The notes: a model not told the origin generated them from the sequence alone. Counted from the stretch's first letter, positions 6,630 through 16,225 are shown. The stretch is 64,000 nucleotides of DNA from Oscillospiraceae bacterium (GCA_015064885.1 SVRJ01000003.1:1-64000), one strand, 5' to 3'. Made by a program: numbers and translations.

Positions 6630-7457
6630 ATGAACGGCAGAATTTTTGACATTCAAAGATTTTCGGTACACGACGGACCGGGAATAAGAACCACCGTATT
6701 TATGAAGGGCTGTCCTCTTCGCTGTAGATGGTGCCATAATCCCGAAGGGCTTTCTCCGGACCCTCAGCTTCAATTTTTTGAAGAGAAGTGCATAGGATGT
6801 AACGAATGTAAAAGCAGGACTCATCCTTCGGATGCCGATCGCTGTCCTACGGGCGCTTTGTCGGTATGCGGACGCACGGTAGATGAATACGAGATACTGA
6901 CCGAGATAAAGAAGGACCGTATTTTCTATGCGAGAGAAGGCGGAGTAACCTTCTCGGGAGGTGAATGCCTACTGCAAGCAGATTTTGTCACTTCCGCTTT
7001 AAGGCTGGCAAAGGAAATAGGGATACACACCGCGATCGATACCTCAGGGTACGTTCGGTGGGAAGATATACAAAAGACACTTGAATACTGCGACCTGTAC
7101 CTTTACGACGTAAAATGCATGGATGGGAATTTACACAAGGAATACACGGGGGTCGATAATGCGCTTATTCTTGACAATCTGAAAAAGCTCTCCTCTGTGG
7201 GAAAAAGCATATGGATACGCATCCCCGTCATTCCGGATTTCAATGACAATGTGAGTGAGATCGAGCGCATCGCAGAGCTTGTGGCATCGCTTTCCTCGGT
7301 GAAGCAGGTTACTCTTATGCCCTATCACACTCTCGGAGCAAGCAAATATAAAACGCTCGGCATGGATTATCCATACGATGAGTCAAAAAGAATATCTAAC
7401 GAATCGCTTTTGGAGTTTCGGAGAATATTTTTAAATAAAGGCTTAACTGTATGCTAA
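6630..7457 (+). CDS. Glycyl radical enzyme activase (radical SAM), one-cluster type
   Basis: This 275-residue enzyme uses S-adenosylmethionine and a [4Fe-4S] cluster to abstract H from the glycine of its partner GRE. The signature start RIFDIQRFSVHDGPGIRTT leads to the radical-SAM cysteines C28, C32 and C35 (KGCPLRCRWCHNPEG). The inserted ferredoxin-like region holds only four obvious cysteines (C54, C57, C60, C72), so it can bind one extra cluster where many activases bind two. The GGE motif appears as TFSGGECLLQ. The ATG at 6630 follows AAAGGAGAGAGG and gives the conserved N-terminus; an upstream extension has no ribosome site. The partner is almost certainly the GRE two genes downstream. 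Confidence 0.93.
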   Translation: MNGRIFDIQRFSVHDGPGIRTTVFMKGCPLRCRWCHNPEGLSPDPQLQFFEEKCIGCNECKSRTHPSDADRCPTGALSVCGRTVDEYEILTEIKKDRIFYAREGGVTFSGGECLLQADFVTSALRLAKEIGIHTAIDTSGYVRWEDIQKTLEYCDLYLYDVKCMDGNLHKEYTGVDNALILDNLKKLSSVGKSIWIRIPVIPDFNDNVSEIERIAELVASLSSVKQVTLMPYHTLGASKYKTLGMDYPYDESKRISNESLLEFRRIFLNKGLTVC

Positions 7458-7511
7458 GCTGAAGATATTCTCTTATAGATCAACTTCAAAATCAACATTA
7501 AGGAGAAAAAA

Positions 7512-10088
7512 ATGGACAAAAGACTGCATGACGTGCTCGGTGGAAATACTGAAAACTATCTTCTTCCCTTCTATTGGCAGCATGGAGATCATACCGATCT
7601 TATCCCCGAGCAGATACAGAGAATATATAACAGCGGATGCCGTGCATTCTGTGTAGAAGCGCGTCCTCACCCGGATTTTGCCGGAGACGGATGGTGGCGT
7701 GATATGGATATTATCCTTGACGAGGCTCAAAAGCGAAATATGAAGGTATGGCTGCTTGACGACGATCACTTCCCTACCGGTCACGCCGCGGGAATGATAG
7801 CAAAAAAACATCCCGAGCTTCGTCAATGGGAGCTTATCGAACGTCACGTAGACGTAGTGGGTCCTTCTCCGGATACGTCGATCATTGTAAAGCCGGACGA
7901 TAGCGACAACCTGCTTATCCGAGCATACGCATACAAAAGACGTGCCGACGAGCTTGAGACCTGCCTATACGATGGAATAGATCTGTCAGACAAAATAAAC
8001 CGAGATCAAAGCTATCTCACCTGGGATATACCGAGCGGAGTGTGGCGTATATTCTTTTACTGTAAGTCAAGAAAGGGCGGAAGACCCGAATATATCGATA
8101 TGATAAATCCCGATTCGGTAAGGGTACTTATAGATGCGGTATATGAGAGCCACTACAAGCATTACGCACGCTACTTTGGAAACACGTTTGCGGGCTTCTT
8201 CTCGGATGAGCCATGTCTCGGGAATCAGGTGTTCGGTCAGCAGAGATTTGATTTCGGATTTTACGAAGCAAGAATAGGCAAGCACGGTCTGGCTCTTCCG
8301 TGGAATGAGAAGCTTCTTGAAAGAATGCGTGAAAAGCTCGGATACGATCCGATCCCGCACCTCAACCTGCTCTGGTATGAGGATGGGGAAAACGGAGACA
8401 GACAAGCTGATATCAGACACGCATACATGGACACGCTGACACAGCTCTACAGCGAATGCTTTAACAAGCAGGTAGCCGATTGGTGTCACGCTCACGGAGT
8501 GCAATATATAGGTCACGTCATAGAGGATATGAACTGCCATATGCGACACGGTATAGGACATTATTTCCGTTCACTGTGTCATCAGGATATGAGCGGTATC
8601 GACGTCGTTCTCCATCAGATAATGCCCGGTATGGCTGATCACCTTCACACGTGCACGTGCGCTACGGGAGTAGCGTCCGGTCACTTCTATCAATACGTTT
8701 TGGCCAAGCTCGGAGCCTCACTCGCGCATCTCACCCCCGAAATGAAGGGAAAAGCAATGTGCGAGGTCTTCGGTGCTTACGGGTGGGGTGAAGACTCTGT
8801 AATGATGAAATTTCTCATCGACCACCTACTCGTCCGCGGAATAAACCATTTTGTTCCTCACGCCTTCAGTTCAAAATTTCCCGACCCCGATTGTCCTCCG
8901 CATTTTGGGGCTGAGGGACACGATCCGAGCTTTGAAGCATTTACTGCACTTATGGGCTATACGAACAAAGCCGCACACCTTCTTTATGGTGGAACTCACG
9001 TAGCAAACGCCGCCATCCTATACCACGTTGACGGAGAATGGGCGAGCCGATTTATGAATGCCTCAACAATGGACGATATAGCAGCCGATCTTTACGACAA
9101 CCACATTGATTACGATATAGTATCTTACGACATGCTTAAGGATCACGCACACGTGAGATCCGGAAAACTCATTATAGCGAATGAAAGCTTTGACTGCCTG
9201 ATAGTTCCCTATGCCGATCATATACCCTCTGCTCTGCTTTCCGATCTCAAGGCTCTGAGCGACCGAGGGCTCCCCGTCTGGTTTATGAGGAGTATGCCCG
9301 AAAACGCAGAGTTTGAAGGAACGGTAGTTGATGAAAAAGAAGTCGCCAAAAAGATGATATCACTCGGAATGACCGACGTAACGGTTGACGGAGATTTTCC
9401 GAAGCTGAGAATATACCATTCCGTACGTGACGGAAACGATATATTTATGTTTGTAAACGAGGATGTTGAAAAGAGCGCATGTACGACCGTAAGGCTTCCC
9501 TGCCGCGGAGATCTTGCACGCCTTGATCTTCATACGGAGATATACACCTCAGAACACTCAAAGGACGGAGTGATCTCTCTCGACCTTCTTCCCTACCAAT
9601 CGCTGATAGTGATATTCGGTGACAAGGCAGGACTCCCCTCACGTGCGCCTCTGTCGGAGGTAATACCTCTTTCTCCGAGCTTTGAGCTTGAGCTTGCCGA
9701 ATGCGACGATCTCGGGCTCTATAAGCACTGCGGAACTTTTGACCGTTTCTTTAACGTAAACTCTCCCGACTTCAGGATAGATTTTTCGGGAAAGATGAAA
9801 TACACGTTCACATTCCGTGTTTCAAGAGAGGAAAGAAGGACCCTCCTCGACCTTGGTAAGGTGGGACAGAATGCAGAGCTGTATCTGAACGGGAAGCACT
9901 GCGGCATTCGTATATCAAATCCTTACCTGTTCGATATAACGGACGCCTTAATTGACGGAGAAAACAAGGCGGTGGTAATAGTATCAAACACCCTCGCACA
10001 AAAGGTAAGAGACAGATTCTCACACTTCCTTCAGCTCTCACCCTCGGGACTAATCGGAGGTATGTGCATTAAAAGAGAGAAATATTAA
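7512..10088 (+). CDS. GH106-like glycoside hydrolase (putative alpha-L-rhamnosidase superfamily)
   Basis: An 858-residue cytosolic protein (no signal peptide). The N-terminal half looks like the TIM barrel of GH106-like glycosidases: PFYWQHGDHTDLIPEQI, SGCRAFCVEARPHPDF, KVWLLDDDHFPTG and GFFSDEPCLG, with D232/E233 as candidate catalytic acids. The C-terminal 110 residues form a GH2-type sugar-binding jelly roll (LLDLGKVGQNAELYLNGKHC, SNPYLFDITDAL). GH106 enzymes release L-rhamnose from pectic glycans, but substrate specificity cannot be read here, and other rhamnosidase-like activities are possible. It lies between the activase and its GRE, suggesting that it frees a deoxysugar or related compound for the radical enzyme. 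The start follows AAGGAG. Confidence 0.72.
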   Translation: MDKRLHDVLGGNTENYLLPFYWQHGDHTDLIPEQIQRIYNSGCRAFCVEARPHPDFAGDGWWRDMDIILDEAQKRNMKVWLLDDDHFPTGHAAGMIAKKHPELRQWELIERHVDVVGPSPDTSIIVKPDDSDNLLIRAYAYKRRADELETCLYDGIDLSDKINRDQSYLTWDIPSGVWRIFFYCKSRKGGRPEYIDMINPDSVRVLIDAVYESHYKHYARYFGNTFAGFFSDEPCLGNQVFGQQRFDFGFYEARIGKHGLALPWNEKLLERMREKLGYDPIPHLNLLWYEDGENGDRQADIRHAYMDTLTQLYSECFNKQVADWCHAHGVQYIGHVIEDMNCHMRHGIGHYFRSLCHQDMSGIDVVLHQIMPGMADHLHTCTCATGVASGHFYQYVLAKLGASLAHLTPEMKGKAMCEVFGAYGWGEDSVMMKFLIDHLLVRGINHFVPHAFSSKFPDPDCPPHFGAEGHDPSFEAFTALMGYTNKAAHLLYGGTHVANAAILYHVDGEWASRFMNASTMDDIAADLYDNHIDYDIVSYDMLKDHAHVRSGKLIIANESFDCLIVPYADHIPSALLSDLKALSDRGLPVWFMRSMPENAEFEGTVVDEKEVAKKMISLGMTDVTVDGDFPKLRIYHSVRDGNDIFMFVNEDVEKSACTTVRLPCRGDLARLDLHTEIYTSEHSKDGVISLDLLPYQSLIVIFGDKAGLPSRAPLSEVIPLSPSFELELAECDDLGLYKHCGTFDRFFNVNSPDFRIDFSGKMKYTFTFRVSREERRTLLDLGKVGQNAELYLNGKHCGIRISNPYLFDITDALIDGENKAVVIVSNTLAQKVRDRFSHFLQLSPSGLIGGMCIKREKY

Positions 10089-10138
10089 AAATACAAAAAC
10101 ATTACGTAAAAACACACGGTAAGAGAGGAATAGCAGAT

Positions 10139-12331
10139 ATGACACGAACAGAGTTTTTAAGAGAGCAGACACTGTCGGGAAAAAACAAATGCAAAAGGAT
10201 GCCTCTTCCTTCCTTCTCGGTAGCGGACGCTCCGTATTCTCTTCCCGAGCGAAAGGCACTTGCCCTGAAATATATATTTGATAATATGCCCGTATATATC
10301 GGCCCCGGGGAGCTGATAGTCGGAACGCGTACATTCTTTACCGCAAATAAGGGTAACGAGGAAGGACACAGCATATACGAATACAGTCTGCAGACACGTA
10401 TCCCGTACGTAAACAAAAAGGATATCGAGCGCTTTGGACGTGATCTCAGCTACAAGAATAAAACACATTTCACCCCCGATCTCGGTATCATTCTTGAAAA
10501 AGGGATAGGCGGTATACTCAACGAGGTCGAATCGAGGAAGGCGGACAAATCGCTCCACTCGGTAAATCTTGAATTTCTCTCTTCTGTCACCATAGCCTAC
10601 ACCGGACTCAAAGATCTGATCCTTCGTTATGCTGCAGAGGCGCGTTTACTTTCCGAAAGATCCGAGCGCCCTGAAAGAGATGAGCTTTTAGAAATAGCTC
10701 GCATCTGCGAGAAAATAAGTAACGACCGCCCGGACACCTTCAGAGAAGCGGTACAGCTTCTGTGGTTTGCACATCTCGGAACAATAATCGAAAGCTTTGA
10801 ATTTATAAACTACGGCAGACTCGACGTCATTCTTATGAACTATTTGGGAGATACTCCGAAGGAAGACGCTCTGCAGATAATAGAATGCCTGCTCCTCAAA
10901 ATGTACGATCAGGCAGACGTTCGCACCACGTATCTCGGAAGCTATGCCGCACAGCTTGTAATAACTCTCGGAGGTATTCTTCCGGATGGAGAGAATGCCG
11001 TAAATGACGTCACAATGCTTTTCCTGAAGGCAATAGAAAACACACGTCTTCCCGAGCCCGAATTCAATCTGAGAATAAACAGTAAAAATCCCACCGAATT
11101 TTTGGATAAGGCTGCCGCGCTTACAATAAGCGGATGCAACTTCATTTCATACTACAATGACGACCTCTTTGTAAAAAGTCTCGTCAATGCAGGTATTCGA
11201 TTTGAGGATGCCGCATGCTACGGCTTTGATCTCTGCCAGGATATAAACGTTCCCGGCAAGGGTGACTTCTGGCTTGTGGGAAGCGTATCCCTCACAGATA
11301 TTCTCATGGAAATGCTCAGAGACGATCGCTCATTTATAAGCTTCGATAAGCTTACCTATGCTTTTAAGGAAAGGATCGCTCTGGCAGTAAACAACAAGGT
11401 TGAGGGCTACAATCTTGCCGAGAGGCATGCCTCACTATACGCTGACGGAAGGACTGACGAGTATTTTGAAGGCATAAAAAACAAGAATATGCCCGCCGTA
11501 CGCAACGGGTGTACTCCTATGGCTCCGCTTCCCCTTCTCAGCGCACTCTATCACGGTTGTATAGATAACGCCCTCGACGTTACGCTCGAGCCGTATCCGA
11601 TAAAAGAGAAAGGCTTCTATTTCGGAACCGCCACAGAAGCGATAAACTCGCTCGCCGCAATAAAAAAAGCGGTTTATGATGAAAAGAGATTCACGCTTGA
11701 CGAGGTGTACGATGCATGCGTATCCGATTTTGACGGAAAGGGCGGAAAGCTTATACAGAGCGTTATGTGGAACTGCCCGAAATGGGGAAACGACGACCCG
11801 TACGTCGATGATATAGCAAAAGATATTCTCGAATTCAGTCTTAATGAATGCCGGAAGTATAAGACCCATCTTTCGGGACAGGTGCTCGGAGGAATTCATC
11901 AGCCGCACCCGGTTCCAAACGGAGCAAAGCTCATGGCAACCCCCGAGGGAAGACGAAAAGGCTCTCCCGTAGCAGTAACTCTCACCCCCGAAAGCGGAAC
12001 TATGCAAAACGGCCCTACCGCGGTTCTCTGCTCGGCTGCAAAAATAGATCCTATGCTTATTCAGTGGAATTATTGCGTTATGGTCAATTATTTTGCATCA
12101 GTATTTAAGGGTAACAACGGAAAAGATATATTCAAGGATCTTCTTCTCGGATATTTCGGATCGGGAGGACTTCAGCATCAGCCCAACGTGCTCGACGTAG
12201 ATACGTTAAAGAGTGCACAGCTCGAGCCCGAAAAATACAAGGACCTCATCGTTCGTCTGTGGGGTGTATCAGCACACTTTGTTGACCTTCCGCGCGAGCT
12301 TCAGGACGAAATGATAGCGAGGTTTTCATAA
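10139..12331 (+). CDS. Glycyl radical enzyme of unknown reaction (C-x-D type)
   Basis: A 730-residue member of the PFL-like superfamily. The N-terminal region has the family features MPVYIGPGELIVGTRT and HFTPDLGIILEKGIGGIL. The thiyl cysteine is C366 in YGFDLCQDINVPGKG, so the residue two after it is Asp368, where the known dehydratases and C-N or C-O lyases have Glu (C-x-E) and pyruvate formate-lyase has Cys-Cys. The glycine loop is VRLWGVSAHFVD with G709, 21 residues before the C-terminus; the usual form is R-[VI]-[SAC]-G-Y. Both catalytic residues are thus present but in altered surroundings. The activase lies two genes upstream in the same operon. The enzyme works anaerobically in the cytosol. 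I cannot name the substrate; a sugar-derived polyol or acid is plausible from the flanking glycosidases. Confidence 0.88.
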   Translation: MTRTEFLREQTLSGKNKCKRMPLPSFSVADAPYSLPERKALALKYIFDNMPVYIGPGELIVGTRTFFTANKGNEEGHSIYEYSLQTRIPYVNKKDIERFGRDLSYKNKTHFTPDLGIILEKGIGGILNEVESRKADKSLHSVNLEFLSSVTIAYTGLKDLILRYAAEARLLSERSERPERDELLEIARICEKISNDRPDTFREAVQLLWFAHLGTIIESFEFINYGRLDVILMNYLGDTPKEDALQIIECLLLKMYDQADVRTTYLGSYAAQLVITLGGILPDGENAVNDVTMLFLKAIENTRLPEPEFNLRINSKNPTEFLDKAAALTISGCNFISYYNDDLFVKSLVNAGIRFEDAACYGFDLCQDINVPGKGDFWLVGSVSLTDILMEMLRDDRSFISFDKLTYAFKERIALAVNNKVEGYNLAERHASLYADGRTDEYFEGIKNKNMPAVRNGCTPMAPLPLLSALYHGCIDNALDVTLEPYPIKEKGFYFGTATEAINSLAAIKKAVYDEKRFTLDEVYDACVSDFDGKGGKLIQSVMWNCPKWGNDDPYVDDIAKDILEFSLNECRKYKTHLSGQVLGGIHQPHPVPNGAKLMATPEGRRKGSPVAVTLTPESGTMQNGPTAVLCSAAKIDPMLIQWNYCVMVNYFASVFKGNNGKDIFKDLLLGYFGSGGLQHQPNVLDVDTLKSAQLEPEKYKDLIVRLWGVSAHFVDLPRELQDEMIARFS

Positions 12332-12351
12332 CAAATAAAAAGGATAAAACC

Positions 12352-12774
12352 ATGTACAACACAAAAATGATAATAGTTATGCGCCGTGATCTGAAAATGC
12401 GCAAGGGTAAGATAGCCGCGCAAGCGGGACACGCGGCAATTGAAGCGGCTCTCACCGCACTGAAAAAAGAAAACAGATTTGATGACCTTGAGCTTGGCCC
12501 GGACGGACTTTTCCTCAGAAAAACGGATAGACCCGAAACTCCTCTCAGCGAGTGGTTCAACTGCGGTCAAGCCAAAATATGCGTTTACGTTGATTCCGAG
12601 GATGAACTGACGGCAATTGCAAAAAAGGCAGAAGAAATGCAGATATCTGCATCCGTAATAACAGATGCGGGTGCAACAGAATTTCACGGGATCCCCACAA
12701 AGACGTGTCTTGCACTCGAACCGATGCCGTCGGAGGTTACAGACGCGATCACGGGCCATCTGCCGCTTTACTGA
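12352..12774 (+). CDS. Peptidyl-tRNA hydrolase PTH2 family protein
   Basis: A 140-residue protein of the PTH2 fold, the archaeal/eukaryotic type of peptidyl-tRNA hydrolase, which also occurs sporadically in bacteria. Conserved features are MRRDLKMRKGKIAAQAGHAA near the N-terminus (the catalytic Lys/Asp region) and ITDAGATEFHGIPTKTCLALEP near the C-terminus. Compared with the minimal enzyme it has an insert at residues 45-70. In the cell PTH2 recycles peptidyl-tRNA. Bacteria normally rely on the unrelated Pth1, so this copy may be auxiliary. It lies 20 nt after the GRE gene in a catabolic operon, a context I cannot explain. Confidence 0.82.
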   Translation: MYNTKMIIVMRRDLKMRKGKIAAQAGHAAIEAALTALKKENRFDDLELGPDGLFLRKTDRPETPLSEWFNCGQAKICVYVDSEDELTAIAKKAEEMQISASVITDAGATEFHGIPTKTCLALEPMPSEVTDAITGHLPLY

Positions 12775-12840
12775 TCAACGCACTTCAAAACGAAAACCAA
12801 TACGAATCAAATCCATAAAACCAAGAAAGAGGTCAAACGT

Positions 12841-15033
12841 ATGTCAATCAAGGTAAATAATAAGGTATTCACTCTTCAGACCGAAAATTCCACCTACCAG
12901 ATGAAGGTCACCGAGCACGGGCATCTTCTTCATCTTTACTACGGAAGCAAAATAGCGGATGAGGACATATCCTATATCATTCCGCAGGTAATGAGAAGCC
13001 ACGAGTCAAATCCCCCTGAGGTGGGTGAGGACCGCATCTATTCTCTCGCCGCATATCCACAGGAGTTTTCCACAAACGACGTTGGAGACTATCGCATTCC
13101 CTCGATCGAGCTTATAAATCACGACGGAAGCTATTCGTTCGTCGGAAAATATGCGTCGCACAGAATATACGACGGAAAGTATTCGCTTTCTTCGCTTCCA
13201 ACGATCTACGCAAACGAGGATGACTGCGCGCAGACCCTCGAAATAATTCTTGAGGACGACGTAACTCACGTATCCGTAAAGCTTCTTTACGGAGTATTCC
13301 CCAAAAAGGATATCATCACCCGCGCGGTAATTCTTTGCAACAGATCGGGAAAAGAGATACGCCTCAGGCGCCTTATGTCGATGAATCTTGATCTTATGAC
13401 CTCTGATCTTGATATGATAGAATTCTACGGACACCACTATTACGAGAGACAGACAAATCGACACCCGCTCACTCACGGAATAAACGAGATAGGCTCCTTC
13501 CGTGGAGTATCAAGCCATTTTCACAATCCGTTCGCTATCATTTGCGACAGAAAAACGGATGAGGACACAGGTAACGCATACGGCTTCTGCTTTATGTACA
13601 GCGGAAATTTTGTGTTTGATGCCGAGGTTGACGGATACGGTCAGACAAGGATAGCTATGGGTATACATCCGAAGCAATTTGATTTTCACGTAAGCGACGG
13701 TGAATGCTTTGAGGCTCCCGAGGTTCTGCTTTGTCATTCCGCAAGCGGACTTTCAGCGCTCAGCCATAGGTACCACGATATTTTCAGAAACAATGCTTGC
13801 AGAAGTAAATTTGTAAACAGTAAACGTCCCGTACTCATAAACAGCTGGGAGCCGTTCAGGTTCACCTTTAACACAGACACACTTCTCCGCACCGCAGAGA
13901 TCTCCAAAAAGCTCGGAGCGGACATGTTCGTTCTCGACGACGGATGGTTCGGGAAGAGAGACAACGACAGAGCCGGACTCGGAGACTGGGTCGTAAACGG
14001 TGAAAAGATAATCGGCGGCATACCCGCCCTTTCCGAAAAGATACACGCTATGGGTATGAGCTTCGGGCTTTGGTTTGAACCCGAAATGGTAAATGAAGAT
14101 TCAGACCTGTACCGCGCGCATCCGGATTGGTGTCTTCGTGTTCCCGGCAGAGCCCCCTCCCGAAGCAGACATCAGCTCTGCCTCGACCTATCACGCCCCG
14201 ACGTATGCGATCACATCATCGATGCCGTCAACGCTGTGCTTGACGCAGGCGGTGTCGATTACGTAAAATGGGATTACAACAGATACGTATGCGACGTTTA
14301 CAGCAGTTATTATCCGGCAGACAGACAAGGAGAGGTATACCACAGATATATTCTCGGTCTCTACCGTATACTCGATGGGATAGTAAAAACGCATCCGGAC
14401 ATTCTCTTTGAAGGCTGCAGCGGCGGCGGAGGAAGGTACGACGGGGCTATAATGACCTATTTCCCGCAAACCTGGTGCAGTGATAATACCGACGCTCCTT
14501 CTCGTCTCGTAATACAGTACGGAACCTCATTTGCTTATCCGATATCTACAATGGGCTCTCACGTATCTGTGTGCCCCAATAAAAAAACAAAGCGCACAGT
14601 TCCCTTCAAAACAAGGGCACTGACCGCTATGCACGGAACCTTTGGATACGAGCTCGACCCCGCCAAAATGACAGACGAGGAGATGAGCGAGTGTGCGGAA
14701 TATACCGCACTTTATAAGGAATATCAACCCCTTATATTCGGAGGCGATTACTACAGACTGTCCTCTCCCTATGACGACGAGCTTTTTACCGCATGGGAAT
14801 TCGTCTCAAAGGATAAGAGCTCTGCACTTGTCTTTGTGGTAATGCAGGAGATATCCATCATGGATAAAAACTGCTACGTTCATCTTCGCGGGCTGAAGGA
14901 TGATTCCTTCTACCGCATTGAACAAACAGAACAGATACTCAGCGGTGCCGTGCTTAAGAACGCAGGTATTCTTCTGCCTCACACAAAGCCGCAGTATTCA
15001 TCATACGTATTTAAGCTTAGCGAGGTACGGTAA
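12841..15033 (+). CDS. Alpha-galactosidase, GH36
   Basis: A 730-residue GH36 enzyme that hydrolyses terminal alpha-1,6-galactose from raffinose-family sugars or galactomannan fragments by a retaining mechanism. An N-terminal beta-supersandwich (about residues 1-320) is followed by the TIM barrel. The nucleophile is D478 in YVKWDYNRY and the acid/base is D548 in WCSDNTDA. The substrate-binding motifs FVLDDGWFG and CSGGGGRYD are intact, and the length matches tetrameric bacterial GH36. There is no signal peptide, so it acts on imported oligosaccharides. The start follows AAGAGG. It is the last gene of the operon, with a bidirectional terminator 25 nt downstream. Confidence 0.95.
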   Translation: MSIKVNNKVFTLQTENSTYQMKVTEHGHLLHLYYGSKIADEDISYIIPQVMRSHESNPPEVGEDRIYSLAAYPQEFSTNDVGDYRIPSIELINHDGSYSFVGKYASHRIYDGKYSLSSLPTIYANEDDCAQTLEIILEDDVTHVSVKLLYGVFPKKDIITRAVILCNRSGKEIRLRRLMSMNLDLMTSDLDMIEFYGHHYYERQTNRHPLTHGINEIGSFRGVSSHFHNPFAIICDRKTDEDTGNAYGFCFMYSGNFVFDAEVDGYGQTRIAMGIHPKQFDFHVSDGECFEAPEVLLCHSASGLSALSHRYHDIFRNNACRSKFVNSKRPVLINSWEPFRFTFNTDTLLRTAEISKKLGADMFVLDDGWFGKRDNDRAGLGDWVVNGEKIIGGIPALSEKIHAMGMSFGLWFEPEMVNEDSDLYRAHPDWCLRVPGRAPSRSRHQLCLDLSRPDVCDHIIDAVNAVLDAGGVDYVKWDYNRYVCDVYSSYYPADRQGEVYHRYILGLYRILDGIVKTHPDILFEGCSGGGGRYDGAIMTYFPQTWCSDNTDAPSRLVIQYGTSFAYPISTMGSHVSVCPNKKTKRTVPFKTRALTAMHGTFGYELDPAKMTDEEMSECAEYTALYKEYQPLIFGGDYYRLSSPYDDELFTAWEFVSKDKSSALVFVVMQEISIMDKNCYVHLRGLKDDSFYRIEQTEQILSGAVLKNAGILLPHTKPQYSSYVFKLSEVR

Positions 15034-15056
15034 ATATATCTTGCGATCCGTAAGAA

Positions 15057-15099
15057 TAAAAGCGTCTGCCTAATTGCTTTGGCAGACGCTTTTTATTTT
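15057..15099. terminator. Bidirectional terminator between the GRE operon and the convergent URO-D-like gene
   Basis: A perfect 10-bp stem, AGCGTCTGCC/GGCAGACGCT, is flanked by AATAAA on the left and TTTTATTTTA on the right, so it can stop both the operon and the convergent gene ending at 15112. Confidence 0.85.
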
Positions 15100-15111
15100 A
15101 AGCAAGAGCGG

Positions 15112-16080
15112 TCACTCTCTCGCCAGCTTATATATAAGATCGTATGCAAATTCAAGATCATCCATAGAGCAGTGGTTTTGAACAAAGTGCGAGGTACAGA
15201 CGATCCACCGTTTTCCTTTCAAAACAGAAAAAACTCTGCGTATCTCCGCTTCAAGCTGTTTTCTTGGGAGAATACCTATTGCAGACTGAACGCACACTCC
15301 ACCGAGAATGGCAAATCGGTCGGCATATTTTTTAAGATAAACGTCGTACGGCATTCCCGCATTTTCCTGCCAAGGATGTACCATGTCAAACCCTATGTCG
15401 GCTATTCCGTCAGCCACCTTCAATACGTTTCCGTCAGAATGCAGGCTACACATTATCCCTTTTGAATGAACGTGGTCTACTACACTCTTTACGTGCGGGA
15501 AGATCAGCTCCTTCCATACGTCGGGGCTGAAGAGCAGGTCCTTCTGCGAGCCCCAATCATCAGATATATGTATCATATCCGCTCCAAGCCCGATACATTT
15601 ATCTGCGTAAAGCTTTGTCCATTCTACCTGTCTGCGGTAAAGCTCATACAGCTCGTCCGGATAAAGAATCAGCCACATCAGATGATTCTGTATGCCGAAT
15701 ATACTGTTAAAATTCTCGAAAAATCCCGGAGTCTGAATATAGCACCATCTGCCTCGCTTCTTGTGGTGAGCAAGCGAAGCACGAATGCCTGCAAATTTTC
15801 TGTCATCGTCGGGTGAATTATATATATCCGCGTCCAGAAGCATATCCGGTGTGATCTCACCGTTTTTTTCGGCAATGGCGCTTATAATGCTTTTGTTAAA
15901 GCATCCGAAGCCGGGAAAAATATGTGCGGCATCGAATTCGTATTTATCTTCAAAAGCGGCTACCGAACCGAATCGCTCATTTATCTCTTCTGTGAGATTT
16001 GCGTACACCCAACCGTATATCGGCTGGCGGTCTGTATCAAGCCCTTGTATCGTTCTTCTTACACGCTCTGTACTGTTCAT
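15112..16080 (-). CDS. Uroporphyrinogen decarboxylase-fold protein (URO-D family)
   Basis: A 322-residue protein of the URO-D superfamily, which includes haem-pathway decarboxylases and corrinoid- or folate-dependent methyltransferases. It lacks the N-terminal R-x-R-x-P region expected of a true HemE. The barrel features are present: GADMIHISDDWGSQ and CSLHSDGNVLKVADGIADIG, then FAILGGVCVQ. GLGADMIHISDDWG with the His and Cys-rich end resembles the methyltransferase-type branch found in Clostridia. The ATG at 16080 is preceded on the minus strand by GGAGGAG; an upstream extension to 16149 would run into the promoter. The reaction is not known. It is divergent from a second, distantly related URO-D-like gene. 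Confidence 0.8.
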   Translation of the reverse strand: MNSTERVRRTIQGLDTDRQPIYGWVYANLTEEINERFGSVAAFEDKYEFDAAHIFPGFGCFNKSIISAIAEKNGEITPDMLLDADIYNSPDDDRKFAGIRASLAHHKKRGRWCYIQTPGFFENFNSIFGIQNHLMWLILYPDELYELYRRQVEWTKLYADKCIGLGADMIHISDDWGSQKDLLFSPDVWKELIFPHVKSVVDHVHSKGIMCSLHSDGNVLKVADGIADIGFDMVHPWQENAGMPYDVYLKKYADRFAILGGVCVQSAIGILPRKQLEAEIRRVFSVLKGKRWIVCTSHFVQNHCSMDDLEFAYDLIYKLARE

Positions 16081-16120
16081 AACATGCTCCTCCGAAAAAT
16101 CAATTACTCGGTGCAATATT

Positions 16121-16149
16121 ATTATACAGCCATCAAGTAAAAAAGTCAA
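16121..16149 (-). promoter_or_regulatory. Promoter of the minus-strand URO-D-like gene
   Basis: On the minus strand TTGACT (16149-16144), 17-nt spacer, TATAAT (16126-16121). Confidence 0.75.
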
Positions 16150-16197
16150 TATGGTTTTGTTTCAAAAAATCAGATCAACTAAGAAAGCATACCATAT

Positions 16198-16225
16198 TGA
16201 CAAACATAAAAACAAGTGATATAAT
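16198..16225 (+). promoter_or_regulatory. Promoter of the plus-strand URO-D-like gene
   Basis: TTGACA (16198-16203), 16-nt spacer, TATAAT (16220-16225) with extended TGA. It lies about 50 nt from the divergent promoter, so shared regulation is possible. Confidence 0.8.
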
